Counted from the first letter of the stretch, positions 45,195-54,619 are shown. The stretch is DNA of 64,000 nt from Acidobacteriota bacterium (GCA_016700075.1 CP065000.1:806001-870000), one strand, 5' to 3'. Notes: generated by a model from the sequence alone, not told the origin. Made by a program: numbers and translations.

Positions 45195-45929
45195 TCATTT
45201 TTCCACCGCGAATACAGAATCCTCGATCGCTGAGTTTATAAGGATCTCACGGGCCCTAAAAGCGGCGTAAGCCGTCATGTTGCCCAGATCGAACCGCTGC
45301 GAGTATCTGCTCGGAACAATAACGCCGTCCACGGTCTGAAAATCGTCTATTTCCACAGACGTGGTTACGATCCGGCCCATCACATCATAGCTGGATTCAT
45401 AGCTGCGAATTCGGCCCGTCTTGTCGTTGATAAAGAAATCCGTAAAAAACCCTTCCGGTGTCGTAATGCGGAAGCCCTTTCTTTTCCTCTTGTCTTCCGG
45501 CAGTTCAGACACAACGTAGCCGTCAACTCCGGCACGCGGCAAAAGCGGAAACCCGAGACTGGTGATCGGCGGCAGTGAAAAACCCTGAATTGACGAAAAT
45601 GTATTTGTGCCGTCATGGACCTGCTTCAGAGGTTGAAAGGGGTTGTTTATCTCGAACGAGTATTTCTCGCCGCTGATCGCCATCGAAAACGCAGCCGGAG
45701 TGCTTTGGCCGAACACGCTCAAATTGACGCTGCCCTTTACGACCAATGAACGCATTTCGGCGAGTTTGCTGCCGCCGTGAGCGTCAACCGCGTTCTTTGC
45801 CAGTGCCGCAGGTGTACCGGCCGTTGAAGGAGCGGCAGATCTGCCGCTCGGCTTACCTGATGCCTGTGCATACAGCCCGCTTGCAAAAAACGTAAATGTG
45901 ATCAGAGACGTGATAACTATCTTAAGCAT
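45195..45929 (-). CDS. Secreted LolA-like protein of unknown function
   Basis: The product has 244 residues with a signal peptide (MLKIVITSLITFTFFASGLYAQ). The mature domain starts after a Ser/Pro-rich linker: AKNAVDAHGGSKLAEMRSLVVKGSVNLSVFGQ, then a half-barrel of strands and a helix. This resembles the LolA/outer-membrane lipoprotein-carrier-like fold (DUF4292 and relatives). The closing segment DFQTVDGVIVPSRYSQRFDLGN is also seen in that class. It is probably periplasmic and lipid- or hydrophobe-binding by analogy. No tight family match is claimed. It is convergent with the epimerase gene. Confidence 0.62.
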   Translation of the reverse strand: MLKIVITSLITFTFFASGLYAQASGKPSGRSAAPSTAGTPAALAKNAVDAHGGSKLAEMRSLVVKGSVNLSVFGQSTPAAFSMAISGEKYSFEINNPFQPLKQVHDGTNTFSSIQGFSLPPITSLGFPLLPRAGVDGYVVSELPEDKRKRKGFRITTPEGFFTDFFINDKTGRIRSYESSYDVMGRIVTTSVEIDDFQTVDGVIVPSRYSQRFDLGNMTAYAAFRAREILINSAIEDSVFAVEK

Positions 45930-45942
45930 AGCCTTTAAATTT

Positions 45943-45983
45943 TAACAAAAAATATGAGGCAAGAACGATTTCGCCCTTGCCTC
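45943..45983 (-). terminator. Terminator of the Oar-like receptor gene
   Basis: On the minus strand GAGGCAAG and CTTGCCTC form perfect 8-bp arms (45956-45963, 45976-45983) with a 12-base loop, followed by ATATTTTTTGTT. It lies 30 bases after the receptor stop at 46013. Confidence 0.85.
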
Positions 45984-46012
45984 ATTATTGGATGCATCAG
46001 CTTCCGTTTGGT

Positions 46013-49000
46013 TTACCAGCTGAAGCGCATTTGCAGTTCGATACGGCGATTTGCGGCACCGCCTCCGCCGAAACCGCCGAAGCCGCCAAAACCGCCGGCA
46101 GTTGACGTTGACTGGCCGAAACGGCTGGAACTGAGGCTGCCGACCGGCGTTCCCAGGTTAACCCTATTGAGGATGTTGGAGAAGTTGACGCTGACGTTCA
46201 GGTTGTAGGGCTTGCGAGAGTCGCCGCCGCCGCCGAAGAAACCACCGCCGCCTCCGCCCATGCGGCCTCCGCCCATGCCGCCGCGTCCCATTCCCGGAAT
46301 GCCGCCGCCGCCCGGACCGCCTGTTTGACCGCCGGTTGACGCAACTCGTTCAGCCGCAGAAGTTCCAAAGCCGAAAGTGCGGCTGACGCGCATATTCATG
46401 TTGAAGAAAGCCGGACCTTGGCCGAAATTACGCGGGATGATGTCGTTCGGGTTGTTCGAACCGATGTCGCAGAACGACTTGTTGATCAAGAGTTCGCTGC
46501 ACCGATTCGCGAGTTCCCCATACGTCGGACGCTCAGTGAAGAGGCCGTCGCCGTTAAGGTCAACCCCGCGCGTTATGTTGAACGGCCTTCCCGAGCTTGC
46601 GATGATGAACGGGTTCAAATTAAAGCCCCACGGCAGACTCAGGTTGCCGCCGAGGGTAAAATTGTGCCTGATGTCGAACGATGAACGTCCGTATTCGCCA
46701 GTCAGATCATAAGAATAAGCAGGGAAACTAAAGGCACCATCAGAATCGCCCTCTGCAAAGCCGAGACGGTAATTACCGAACAGCGAATATTTGTTACTGA
46801 TATTCGTTCGGAAGTTAAGGATCAGTTGGTTCTGCTTCGATTCTCCGGTCGATTCGTACTGATAGATGTTGCCTCCTGTTGGGTCGGGACGCGGAGCGTT
46901 CAGACAGTTGATCTGGAGCGGACAAATAGGAGCGTTGATGTTTCGCGAACGAAGTACATTGTTCGTTTTCGACGTAATGAAGAACGACGAAAGCACCGTA
47001 TTGTAGGGCAATTGCCTCTCAACGCCGATAGCGGCCTGCATCGTATAGGGCGAGGACAGATCGTCTGCCACGCGTCGAGTGGTGTTCGACTGCGGCAGTA
47101 CCGCCAGGATCTGAGCAGCCGTCGGAACGTTCGTCACACCGCTGAGCGTGAAAACTGGCTGTGCGAGAAGGGCCAGTGCGGCCGCACGACGGACCGGATC
47201 GGAATCGTTGGCACTTACCAGCAAATTAAGCTGGCTCTGTCCGTCAAACCTGATCGCCTGCAGCGTCAAATTCTCGCTGAACCGTTCGTAAAAGAAGCCT
47301 GCACCGCCTCGGATGACCGTTTTCGGGGCTCGAGCACCGCCGGCACCCGGCGACCATGCAAAACCGAAACGCGGTGCGAAATTCGTATTGCTCGAGATAT
47401 TGGTCTGGTTCTCATAACGCATTCCGAAGCTGAGCATCAGCGCCGGGCTGATTCGCCAGTCATCGGTGATGAACAGTCCGTAGTCGGTTCTCGTGACGGA
47501 CGCGAACGGATTCCCTGTCGTGATCGAGAACTGAGTCGGATTGTACTGAGCACCTACTGCACCGCTGACCTTGCAGCGATACTGCTCGAGCGGAGAAACA
47601 ACGCCGTCCGTATTGATGTCGCAGGCGTCGGCACCGAAGAAGCCCGGAAACACAAAGGTTCCGCCGTAGTTGTTTTCCGAACGGTCGCTGATGTTCACGT
47701 TACGGATGCGGCCGCCGAATTTCACAGAGTGCTGATTGTTCTTTCCGAACGAAGTCGTGGTGAAATTATTGACCTCGAAAACGCGGCTTCGGTTGAAACT
47801 CTGCCCAACCTGCGCACCGCCGCCCGTGAATGCCGCAGGAACGCTGATGGTCGGGATCGAATTGTCACCGGTCTGCTCGCGGCGGTTGTCGCTGAACTCG
47901 AACCTCGTCTCGTTAACCGTTTTCGGATTGATGATCATCGTTTCCGTGATACGGAACTCATGTTCGCGGCTGCTCGATGCAGAGGCACGTGACGGAAGCG
48001 AGGTGTCGCCGATACCCTGATTTTCTGACGTCGAACGCCCGAAATTGTATCGTACGACCAGCGTGTTGCGGTCATTGATCTGATAATCGAACCTCGGTCC
48101 GATGTTGAAACGCCTCGTCGGCACCTGCACGTCCTCATTAAAGCTAACGATGTTGAGCGAAGGGTCGAGAATAAGAGCGTTGATAATGGTGTTGTTGTCG
48201 ACCATTCGCTGATTTACGTCCAAAAAGAACGAAGAACGGCCTTTTTGCACGGGGCCTGATAGGTTGCCGCCGAAGGTCTTCGTCTGGCTGGGTGCCCTAT
48301 TGATCGCGAACGGGTTGCGCGAATTCAGGCGTGCGTCGTTGAAATTGAAAGAAGCACTGCCGCGCCACCTGTCGGAGCCGGGACGCGTTAATATCTCGAG
48401 GCGTCCGAAGCCAAGCCGGTCGAATTCCGCTGAAAATGGATTTTGATTGATGCGAATCTCACGAATTGCGTCTCTCGGCGGTATCCTGCCGCCCGTAAAG
48501 CCGTCGATGAAGATCTGTCCGCCGGCAGGGCCTGCCGAAGGTCCCGCAAGTGCCTGCAATGCAGCTTCGAGTTCATCGGGATCGTCTGGAAGAGCTTCGA
48601 GGTCCTTGCCCTTAATAACGGTCGCTCCGCCAGAACTGTCAGGATCGGTCGAAACGCCGACATCATTTGAGATATCAACTGTCTCTTCGAGACCCGCGAC
48701 CATCAGAACCACGATCAGTTCGTTCTTCTGTCCCGCAGCGATCTCGACCTCGGCATTCTCATAAAGAGCAAACTTGGGAGCGATGGCCTTTACGGTATAA
48801 ACGCCCGGTGCGAGACCCGAGAGTGAATATTCGCCGCGGGCGTTCGTGATGACCTGACGTTCCCTTCCGTCCTTTGACCTGACCGTGATCGTAGCTCCGA
48901 CCACGACTGCACCGAGAGCATCGGTAACCTGGCCCTCGATCGAACCGGTCGATTGGGCGAAAACGCCCGACACCGAAAGAGCCGCGATGCCCAGTAGTAA

Positions 49001-49024
49001 TGAAAAGTGTTTTAAGAATCTCAT
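46013..49024 (-). CDS. Oar-like TonB-dependent receptor with carboxypeptidase-regulatory domain
   Basis: This outer-membrane receptor of 1003 residues belongs to the Oar/SusC-like group common in Acidobacteria. A signal peptide ends near residue 24. A carboxypeptidase-regulatory-like beta-sandwich domain (SIEGQVTDALGAVVVGATITVRSKDGRERQVITNARGEYSLSGLAPG, about 28-75) precedes the plug domain (about 120-220, DLEALPDDPDELEAALQALAGPSAGPAGGQIFIDGF). A 22-strand barrel then runs to the C-terminal aromatic end QMRFSW. A Gly/Met-rich loop (about 905-940) is low in complexity. The ligand is unknown; carbohydrate or peptide import is typical. Upstream lies a DUF5666-like gene in the same direction. Confidence 0.93.
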   Translation of the reverse strand: MRFLKHFSLLLGIAALSVSGVFAQSTGSIEGQVTDALGAVVVGATITVRSKDGRERQVITNARGEYSLSGLAPGVYTVKAIAPKFALYENAEVEIAAGQKNELIVVLMVAGLEETVDISNDVGVSTDPDSSGGATVIKGKDLEALPDDPDELEAALQALAGPSAGPAGGQIFIDGFTGGRIPPRDAIREIRINQNPFSAEFDRLGFGRLEILTRPGSDRWRGSASFNFNDARLNSRNPFAINRAPSQTKTFGGNLSGPVQKGRSSFFLDVNQRMVDNNTIINALILDPSLNIVSFNEDVQVPTRRFNIGPRFDYQINDRNTLVVRYNFGRSTSENQGIGDTSLPSRASASSSREHEFRITETMIINPKTVNETRFEFSDNRREQTGDNSIPTISVPAAFTGGGAQVGQSFNRSRVFEVNNFTTTSFGKNNQHSVKFGGRIRNVNISDRSENNYGGTFVFPGFFGADACDINTDGVVSPLEQYRCKVSGAVGAQYNPTQFSITTGNPFASVTRTDYGLFITDDWRISPALMLSFGMRYENQTNISSNTNFAPRFGFAWSPGAGGARAPKTVIRGGAGFFYERFSENLTLQAIRFDGQSQLNLLVSANDSDPVRRAAALALLAQPVFTLSGVTNVPTAAQILAVLPQSNTTRRVADDLSSPYTMQAAIGVERQLPYNTVLSSFFITSKTNNVLRSRNINAPICPLQINCLNAPRPDPTGGNIYQYESTGESKQNQLILNFRTNISNKYSLFGNYRLGFAEGDSDGAFSFPAYSYDLTGEYGRSSFDIRHNFTLGGNLSLPWGFNLNPFIIASSGRPFNITRGVDLNGDGLFTERPTYGELANRCSELLINKSFCDIGSNNPNDIIPRNFGQGPAFFNMNMRVSRTFGFGTSAAERVASTGGQTGGPGGGGIPGMGRGGMGGGRMGGGGGGFFGGGGDSRKPYNLNVSVNFSNILNRVNLGTPVGSLSSSRFGQSTSTAGGFGGFGGFGGGGAANRRIELQMRFSW

Positions 49025-49096
49025 GATATTACGCGTCCTATGAAAACAAAATTTTGGACCGCGGCATCGGCCGCGGCCTGATAATCTAAATAAAAC

Positions 49097-50296
49097 TTAA
49101 TTAAAGCCAAGCCCGTCGAGGCCGGGAATTGTAAAACCGCTGTCGACGCCCGGCCTGCCCATGCCGCGGCCGCCGCCGGCTGCTTGTGCGGCACGAATGA
49201 AAGGCTCAACGCCGGCGAGGAGCTTGATCGCACGAACGCGTTCTGCTGAGCCGTTTCGCGTACACGAGACCGCGATCATCTCACCGGGCTTAAGATCTGC
49301 CGCAGCGACCACAGGGAATCGTTCGAAAAGATCGTCAACGCCGCCGTTGCCGCCTCGCATTCCGCCGGCCATTCCGCCCTGGCCGGGAGCACCTTGGCCC
49401 GCGAGACGAACAGGTGCCGCTCCGCCTGCGGGCGGGCCGCCGGCCGGACGAGCACCGCCTGCCATCATTTGGGCACCTGCCATTCGCTCAGCCATTTCCG
49501 ATGGGAACCGCTTGAGTACAGACGAACTGCCAAGCGTCACTGTCACATCTTTATTTGTCTGTACATTCTTTATGACGATCTCGTTCGTTTCCGCGTTGAA
49601 CGAAACGACCGTACCCGCGATGGTTTGGAACGCTCCGGTCACGACCTGTTCCGCCGCGAAACTGGATCCGTCGGTGCTCCGGTCGCCGAGGGCACGAAGC
49701 ATATCGCCTTCTTTCACTTCCGCCAGCGAACTCGCGAGAGCCTCGTCATAACGGATCGAATCGGGAGCGTAACGCAGGAACTTGGCGTCGGCCTTCGGAG
49801 TAAGCGTTACGTCCGTCGCGCCGATCATGCCGCGAACCTCTACGACCAACCGGCCCGTCTGCTGATTCACTGACTTGACCTTTCCGGTTATCCCGCGTCG
49901 CCGCCACTCTTCTGCCTCTTTTGCCTGCTTTTGCGAAATGTCGGCCTTTGTCATCAAAAAGAGAGACCTCGCGGGCATGGACTTGCCGTCAGTGGCCAAA
50001 ATTCCCGAGACAGTGATCCGATCGCCTGTGCCGAGATCTCCGAAATCAGCCGGCGTTGCAGTGCTCAGGCTCGGTTTCTCGGGCGAGACCCTTTTTATTG
50101 AAGTAGTTTCGGTAATGGCGATCTCAACATTGCCATTGGCCGTCGATATCGTCAGCTTCTTTTCACCGATCGATACTATCTCACCGGTAAGAACTGTCGG
50201 CTTCAGAGGCTGCTGCCCCGGATCCTGAGAATAAATGAATGAAAAGATCCCCGAAACGGCTATAAAAATGATCGATATTAAGAAGTTGTACAACAT
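49097..50296 (-). CDS. Exported DUF5666-like repeat protein with Gly/Met-rich region
   Basis: The product has 399 residues with an N-terminal helix (LISIIFIAVSGIFSFIYS). The mature part contains two or three OB-like beta repeats. The units are TGEIVSIGEKKLTISTANGNVEIAITETTSIKRVSP (about 38-73), TGKVKSVNQQTGRLVVEVRGMIGATDVTLTPKADAKFLRY (about 135-175) and AGTVVSFNAETNEIVIKNVQTNKDVTVTLGSSSVLKRF (about 228-265). This is the pattern of DUF5666. A Gly/Ala/Met/Arg-rich stretch (about 275-325, GGAAPVRLAGQGAPGQGG) precedes the C-terminus. Cell-surface location is inferred. It is upstream of the Oar-like receptor gene and probably co-transcribed. Confidence 0.65.
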   Translation of the reverse strand: MLYNFLISIIFIAVSGIFSFIYSQDPGQQPLKPTVLTGEIVSIGEKKLTISTANGNVEIAITETTSIKRVSPEKPSLSTATPADFGDLGTGDRITVSGILATDGKSMPARSLFLMTKADISQKQAKEAEEWRRRGITGKVKSVNQQTGRLVVEVRGMIGATDVTLTPKADAKFLRYAPDSIRYDEALASSLAEVKEGDMLRALGDRSTDGSSFAAEQVVTGAFQTIAGTVVSFNAETNEIVIKNVQTNKDVTVTLGSSSVLKRFPSEMAERMAGAQMMAGGARPAGGPPAGGAAPVRLAGQGAPGQGGMAGGMRGGNGGVDDLFERFPVVAAADLKPGEMIAVSCTRNGSAERVRAIKLLAGVEPFIRAAQAAGGGRGMGRPGVDSGFTIPGLDGLGFN

Positions 50297-50428
50297 AGGC
50301 TTAGTCTTCGGCCTGATATAAAATTTAGTTTCAAATCAGTTTAGAAATGCTTCTACGCACTCTAAGACGTTGATTTTATCAGCGAAGTTCGGGCCTTTTT
50401 GTAAAGAAATGTAAAAGTCTGCAAGCAT

Positions 50429-51403
50429 TCAGCCCGCGTTATTTTGGGCTTCCGGCGAGGTTCGGGCGGTCAAAAGCAGGCCCAGGCCAATGGAAAGGAC
50501 ACCGAAGAGGACGAGGACCCACAAATAAGGCAGAGACAGCAGCACCGTCAGCAGGACGACACCTATTAGGATGGAAAGAGTTTCAGAGCGGTTGTTACCG
50601 TTATTGACCCGTTTGGTGAGGATCTTGCCGAGCGCGACGTGAAGTGCGACACGGCCGAAAACATAGGCAAGCACCACGACCACCAGGCCCATCAGAAATA
50701 TCGTCAGGCCTAGGTATTCAGGGAGCGTTAATGCGGCACCGACGATCATCGCAACGATAGCCGCAAAGAAGAGCGTACCGACGCCAAGCGTTTTCGGCCA
50801 TGAAAGGCGAACGCGCACGGCAGCCCGGCTGACCGCTCCCGGAGCTACGGTCGCGACGACCATGGAAAGAAGGAACCAAAAAAGCGCCAGGACGAAACGC
50901 TGGGCAAAAAATGACGGCGTTATGTCCGGCGAAAGCATCTGCGACGGTTCCTGGCCGATGCTACGCAGTTCGTTCTCAAATACCGCGAACATGATGGTTT
51001 CCTTTCCTTCTTCGCGGAGCGGCTTCTCCGCCGCGGACTTGTACGATCCGCCGAAAACTATCACGTCGCCGCCGATGTATGCATCGTTTTCCTGTATTAC
51101 GTTGCCGCCGATCGTCGCGACATCTCCCGTAACGCGGCCCTCTACGATCACATCGCCGCCGATGGCAAGAACTCCCTTTGCCTGCTTCTTCACAACGACG
51201 TTGCGGCCAAAGACATAGACCTCCTGATCCGGAGCGTCGTTAACGATCACTGTTGTGTCGTCTTCGGAAGTGGAGACCGCATTTACGCCGAATGCAGTTT
51301 CAGCGGCTGCGAACATCAGGAGCATCCATGTGAAAACAAAAGCGGCCGCCCGAATGGAGCGGCCTTGCTTCGATCTTGTAATGCAGCGGCCCGCGATGGT
51401 CAT
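50429..51403 (-). CDS. Membrane protein with bactofilin-like repeat region
   Basis: The product has 324 residues. After a signal-like helix (about 17-38) comes a beta-helix-like repeat region (YVFGRNVVVKKQAKGVLAIGGDVIVEGRVTGDVATIGGNVIQENDAYIGGDVIVFGGSY, about 62-120). Its spacing of hydrophobic triplets is typical of bactofilins and polymer-forming cytoskeletal domains. Four hydrophobic helices follow (about 165-320). The gene starts 7 bases after the anti-sigma stop and on the same strand, so it is probably a target or modulator of the sigma factor. Function unknown; it may shape or sense the envelope. Confidence 0.65.
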   Translation of the reverse strand: MTIAGRCITRSKQGRSIRAAAFVFTWMLLMFAAAETAFGVNAVSTSEDDTTVIVNDAPDQEVYVFGRNVVVKKQAKGVLAIGGDVIVEGRVTGDVATIGGNVIQENDAYIGGDVIVFGGSYKSAAEKPLREEGKETIMFAVFENELRSIGQEPSQMLSPDITPSFFAQRFVLALFWFLLSMVVATVAPGAVSRAAVRVRLSWPKTLGVGTLFFAAIVAMIVGAALTLPEYLGLTIFLMGLVVVVLAYVFGRVALHVALGKILTKRVNNGNNRSETLSILIGVVLLTVLLSLPYLWVLVLFGVLSIGLGLLLTARTSPEAQNNAG

Positions 51404-51410
51404 CTTTGGA

Positions 51411-51983
51411 CTATCCTTTAAGAAAACGCGAGCGCCGAACGGCGGGAAATAGAACCACTACCGCTGCAGTGATGAGCAGCGCCAGGACGGCCTGATTAGA
51501 TACTTGCGAGGACGCCGAGCGTGTGATGACGACGATACCGGCATAAAACGAAGTAAACATATGAAACGAGACCGTCGCAACGCCTGCAACAACCTCACCG
51601 ATCTTTTGTGCCGGGGTCAAAATATCTGCATACGAGAAAAATGCAAATAGACAAAATATCGCCATCGCCGCAATGACGAAATATGCATTTAATCTCTCCT
51701 CGGGCCTACGCAGGCCGTTGACATTGCTTTCGGCGGTTGCGGTGACCTTCTTGGCAAAATCGGCCGGCGGTTCGATATCTGCGGACCCCGAAAAGCTGCT
51801 GTTCAGCAGGCAGAGTATCTGTCTTTGTTCTAGCAAAGCGGACGAGCATACCTTGCAATCGGCAAGGTGCAGTTCAAAAGAAAGCTCTTCTGACGGTTCG
51901 AGTTCTCCATCGAGGTAGCCGGCTATGATAGGTGACGGACACTCGGCCTTCGTGCCAAGGTGCACACGGGACATCTCTCTCAT
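51411..51983 (-). CDS. Anti-sigma factor with zf-HC2 domain
   Basis: The product has 190 residues. An N-terminal zinc-binding anti-sigma domain (about 12-55) contains SFELHLADCKVCSSALLEQ with the H-x3-C-x2-C pattern; the fourth ligand is the preceding Cys in ECPSP. A transmembrane helix (about 101-122) and a second helix near the C-terminus (about 160-180) anchor it. Such proteins hold the ECF sigma factor at the membrane until signalled. The ATG overlaps the stop of the sigma gene in an ATGA arrangement, the standard coupling for such pairs. Confidence 0.9.
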   Translation of the reverse strand: MREMSRVHLGTKAECPSPIIAGYLDGELEPSEELSFELHLADCKVCSSALLEQRQILCLLNSSFSGSADIEPPADFAKKVTATAESNVNGLRRPEERLNAYFVIAAMAIFCLFAFFSYADILTPAQKIGEVVAGVATVSFHMFTSFYAGIVVITRSASSQVSNQAVLALLITAAVVVLFPAVRRSRFLKG

Positions 51984-52576
51984 CGAATGATCCCCCTTTT
52001 AAGCAAGACATCTCGCATCATCTCGCGTGCTCGAAACAGACGGTTCTTGACAGTCCCGAGAGGCAGCCCCGTCACTTCGACCATTTCTTCGTAGGAAAGC
52101 TCACGAGCATGCCGCAGCAGCAGCAACTCGCGATATGCGGGCGGCAGGCCCGAAATGACCTCTTCAATTTCCGAGATGCGTTCGTTGCGTTCCTGTTCCT
52201 GTTCGGGGTTTCGAGCGCCGCATTCTATCTGTATCTCGTACGCGCCGTCCTGTCCTTCGATCTCGAGGCTGTGCGTGTGAACAGAATTCCGGCGAAGGTG
52301 ATCAATGGCAGCATTATGCGCAATGCGGTACAGCCAGGTGGAGAACTTGTACTCGCTGCTGTATCTGTCGATCGAATTGTAAACCTTGATGAATACTTCC
52401 TGCGATACATCGAGCGAGGCGTCATGGTCTCCCAGCATCCGGTAAACATAGCTGACGATCGGCCTCTGATAGCGCCGGACGAGCTCCTCAAATCCGTCGT
52501 GCGAACCAGACACCGTGCGAACAACAAGCTCGGCGTCGGTCAGGTCTCTTGCGGTGAGGTATGCGGAGGCTTCCAT
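51980..52576 (-). CDS. ECF sigma factor (SigE/RpoE type)
   Basis: This extracytoplasmic-function sigma factor has 198 residues. Region 2 covers residues about 18-90 (DGFEELVRRYQRPIVSYVYRMLGDHDASLDVSQEVFIKVYNSIDRYSSEYKFSTWLYRIAHNAAIDHLRR), which melts the -10 element. Region 4 is residues about 130-190 (LPPAYRELLLLRHARELSYEEMVEVTGLPLGTVKNRLFRAREMM), a helix-turn-helix for the -35 element. It is followed by its zf-HC2 anti-sigma and a bactofilin-like membrane gene, so an envelope-signal system is suggested. It directs promoters that cannot be recognised here. Confidence 0.93.
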   Translation of the reverse strand: MEASAYLTARDLTDAELVVRTVSGSHDGFEELVRRYQRPIVSYVYRMLGDHDASLDVSQEVFIKVYNSIDRYSSEYKFSTWLYRIAHNAAIDHLRRNSVHTHSLEIEGQDGAYEIQIECGARNPEQEQERNERISEIEEVISGLPPAYRELLLLRHARELSYEEMVEVTGLPLGTVKNRLFRAREMMRDVLLKRGIIR

Positions 52577-52646
52577 CGAAACTGCGTTATCGGTTACTAC
52601 GCAAGTCTGGGCAAAATGGTTTCAATTTGCAAGGGGAGCTCTTGTT

Positions 52647-53579
52647 TCAGGCGGCAAGGGCAGCAAGCCCGGCCGGAGCGGCGACGCTGTCGAACGCCAC
52701 GCCGTCCGGAAGAAAATCCATGCCGGCCTCTGTCGGGCCGACGACGCGGAGTGGTGCACCCAAAGCGTCATTTGCGATGGAGGGTAAACGATCCCGTAAT
52801 TCCGTATCGCCGACGACCAGGACACGCTCGAGCATTCCTGCATCCGGCGAGCTTCCCACCCGGTCGCCGTAAAACATCAACAGCCTGTAAACCTCGTCGT
52901 CCATCTCGTCGGGCCGGCAGGTGACCGAGCGAACCAGCATCGGCTCGCTGCCCCGCATCAAAAGTGCGGTAAAACCATCGTCTGACGCACTGATAAGCAG
53001 AGAATCCGTCGCTGTGCGGTTGCGGAGCAGCCAGTTGGCCTCGCCGAGCGAACGCGGCAAAATGAGCCCTGCCTTCCATCCGAGCGATTCGAAATGCGAT
53101 TCGTATTCGTCTATGACCGCCAACGTGACCGCAGACATGAAATAACGGATCTTGCCCGAAGTGTCCGATGCTATTTTCTGCCGCGAAACGCGCAGGTCCG
53201 TCGCGGGAACTCCGAAGGTCTGCTCCGCTTTCCAATCGAGTATCTCTTCGGTTTCCTGACGCGACGAAGGCTCAGCGTCAAGCGAGACGATGGCCGTACG
53301 GGCAGCGCTTGAAGGCAAGGTGACGGACCATCGTTTTTGGCTGAGCAGTCCGGCGGCTTCTGAAACCTCTCGCAGCATCGAAGAAAAAGCCCGTCCATCG
53401 ACAATGTTCACATCCGAGAAGCTCGGCGCGATGACACCGGCCGGCATGGGGAGTATGCCGACGCGTTCCAGAGAAACCTGTCCGCGGCCCGCACGTCGAA
53501 CCGAAACAGCGGCAATCGCGGTATCTGAGATACCGAGTGCGGCATTGGGATAATTTGGCCTGGTCAATGCATCGAACAT
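52647..53579 (-). CDS. PilM-like actin-fold protein of the pseudopilin operon
   Basis: This is a 310-residue cytoplasmic protein related to PilM/GspL-type actin-fold proteins. It begins LGISDTAIAAVSVRRAG (about 15-30), a phosphate-1-like strand. It continues with VTLPSSAARTAIVSLDAEPSSRQETEEILDWKAEQTF, and the second half has LLISASDDGFTALLMRGSEPML (about 203-224), a second phosphate loop. PilM recruits the pilus inner-membrane complex. I placed the start at ATG 53579, one base beyond the stop of the upstream pseudopilin, so the reading is coupled. The last gene of the secretin operon. Full ATP motifs are degenerate. Confidence 0.7.
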   Translation of the reverse strand: MFDALTRPNYPNAALGISDTAIAAVSVRRAGRGQVSLERVGILPMPAGVIAPSFSDVNIVDGRAFSSMLREVSEAAGLLSQKRWSVTLPSSAARTAIVSLDAEPSSRQETEEILDWKAEQTFGVPATDLRVSRQKIASDTSGKIRYFMSAVTLAVIDEYESHFESLGWKAGLILPRSLGEANWLLRNRTATDSLLISASDDGFTALLMRGSEPMLVRSVTCRPDEMDDEVYRLLMFYGDRVGSSPDAGMLERVLVVGDTELRDRLPSIANDALGAPLRVVGPTEAGMDFLPDGVAFDSVAAPAGLAALAA

Positions 53580-53580
53580 A

Positions 53581-53976
53581 CTAATAATCACTGTAGGAAA
53601 CGCCTGAACTGTCCACTCCGTCGGCAAGGCTCTTTACGTCCGTCAGCCCTGTTTGCCCTTCGCTGTTGTTGGGATCCTCGCCCATCACCTCGTTCCATTC
53701 AGTGCGTTCGAGGATAGGGTCCATCGGCTTTTCCCGCAAATATCTGGACGAAACCAGATCATCGACCGAACCGGGCAACTTGCCCTTGTCCGCAGTATAT
53801 TGGTCGATGGCCTTTCGCATTTGCCAAAGGTTCTCCTTCAGAACGGTCTCCTTTGCGTAGCGAACGCTGCGCTCATACGTCGGCACAGCGACCGAGATAA
53901 GGATGATGATGATAAACATCGCTATCATCAATTCCAGCAGCGACCAGCCGCCCTGACGTGTGAATTTACCAATCAC
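53581..53976 (-). CDS. Type II secretion/type IV pilus pseudopilin (GspG-like)
   Basis: The 131-residue product has a prepilin signal: MIGKFTRQGG followed by WSLLELMIAMFIIIILISVAVPTYE. Cleavage is predicted after the second Gly, and the conserved Glu is five residues on. The mature domain has the GspG-like pattern ENLWQMRKAIDQYTADKGKLPGSVDDLVSSRYLREKPMDPI (about 45-85). In GspG this region holds the calcium-binding loop. The tail is SYSDY. It overlaps the upstream pseudopilin gene by 11 bp. Confidence 0.88.
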   Translation of the reverse strand: MIGKFTRQGGWSLLELMIAMFIIIILISVAVPTYERSVRYAKETVLKENLWQMRKAIDQYTADKGKLPGSVDDLVSSRYLREKPMDPILERTEWNEVMGEDPNNSEGQTGLTDVKSLADGVDSSGVSYSDY

Positions 53977-54619
53977 TGTATTTCTCTCCGTTCAGGGCTG
54001 TCTGATCCGACGCAGAACGCACATCGAAAACGTTGACCTCATCCCAATTGTCCGAATCGCTGTTCTGATATGACGAACGGAGCTTCCAATCGCGTTCGCC
54101 GGTAAATGGATCGATCGGTATCTCGCGAAGATAGACCTTGGTAACCTCTTCGTTGATATTTATCTCGGTCGCCTGCGGGCTGCCGTCGCGCAGCCCGCTG
54201 CCGCCGCGCAGATTCAAACCGCGCGGACGAACCTTCACGCCTGAAACAAGGATATCGAGCGACGGCGGGTATTTGTCCAGATTGTCCGTCTCAAAGATCT
54301 TGCAGTCGTCAATGACAACTCGGCTGCGAGGATCTGCCGGCACTGAGGTATTCGGATTCGGCGGTGCTCCGGGGACGTTTTGAACGGAGCCGGGGCCGCA
54401 TGCCCCCAAGGTGTCGCGTTTAAATTCGTCGATAGCAGCACGCATCATGCGCAGAGCCTCACGCAGCCGGACCTCTTTTTGGCGGCGCACGGAATTCTCT
54501 GCCATCGGAATGGTTCCCATCACGAGTACGGCGAGCACACCGAGCGTGATGACCAGCTCCAGCAGGCTGTAACCGCCGTGCTGCCGCAGGCCTAATTTTC
54601 TGAATGCCCGAAGTCTCAC
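53966..54619 (-). CDS. Type II secretion-like pseudopilin, larger
   Basis: The 217-residue protein has a prepilin leader with GG/YSLLELVITLGVLAVLVMGTIPMAENSVRR. A region rich in charged residues follows (REALRMMRAAIDEFKRDTLG, GspG-like), then an inserted loop (about 85-170, with NVPGAPPNPNTSVPADPRSR and DDCKIFETDNLDKYPPSLDILV), and a C-terminal part ending ALNGEKYSDW. It starts with a GTG directly after the TAA of the secretin (no gap), which suggests coupled translation. No family name beyond pseudopilin is warranted. Confidence 0.85.
   Translation of the reverse strand: MRLRAFRKLGLRQHGGYSLLELVITLGVLAVLVMGTIPMAENSVRRQKEVRLREALRMMRAAIDEFKRDTLGACGPGSVQNVPGAPPNPNTSVPADPRSRVVIDDCKIFETDNLDKYPPSLDILVSGVKVRPRGLNLRGGSGLRDGSPQATEININEEVTKVYLREIPIDPFTGERDWKLRSSYQNSDSDNWDEVNVFDVRSASDQTALNGEKYSDW

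Noticed and set aside
46826..47992. 388-codon open frame antisense to the Oar-like receptor
   Set aside because: No recognisable domain, Arg-rich, and opposite a well-supported receptor gene.
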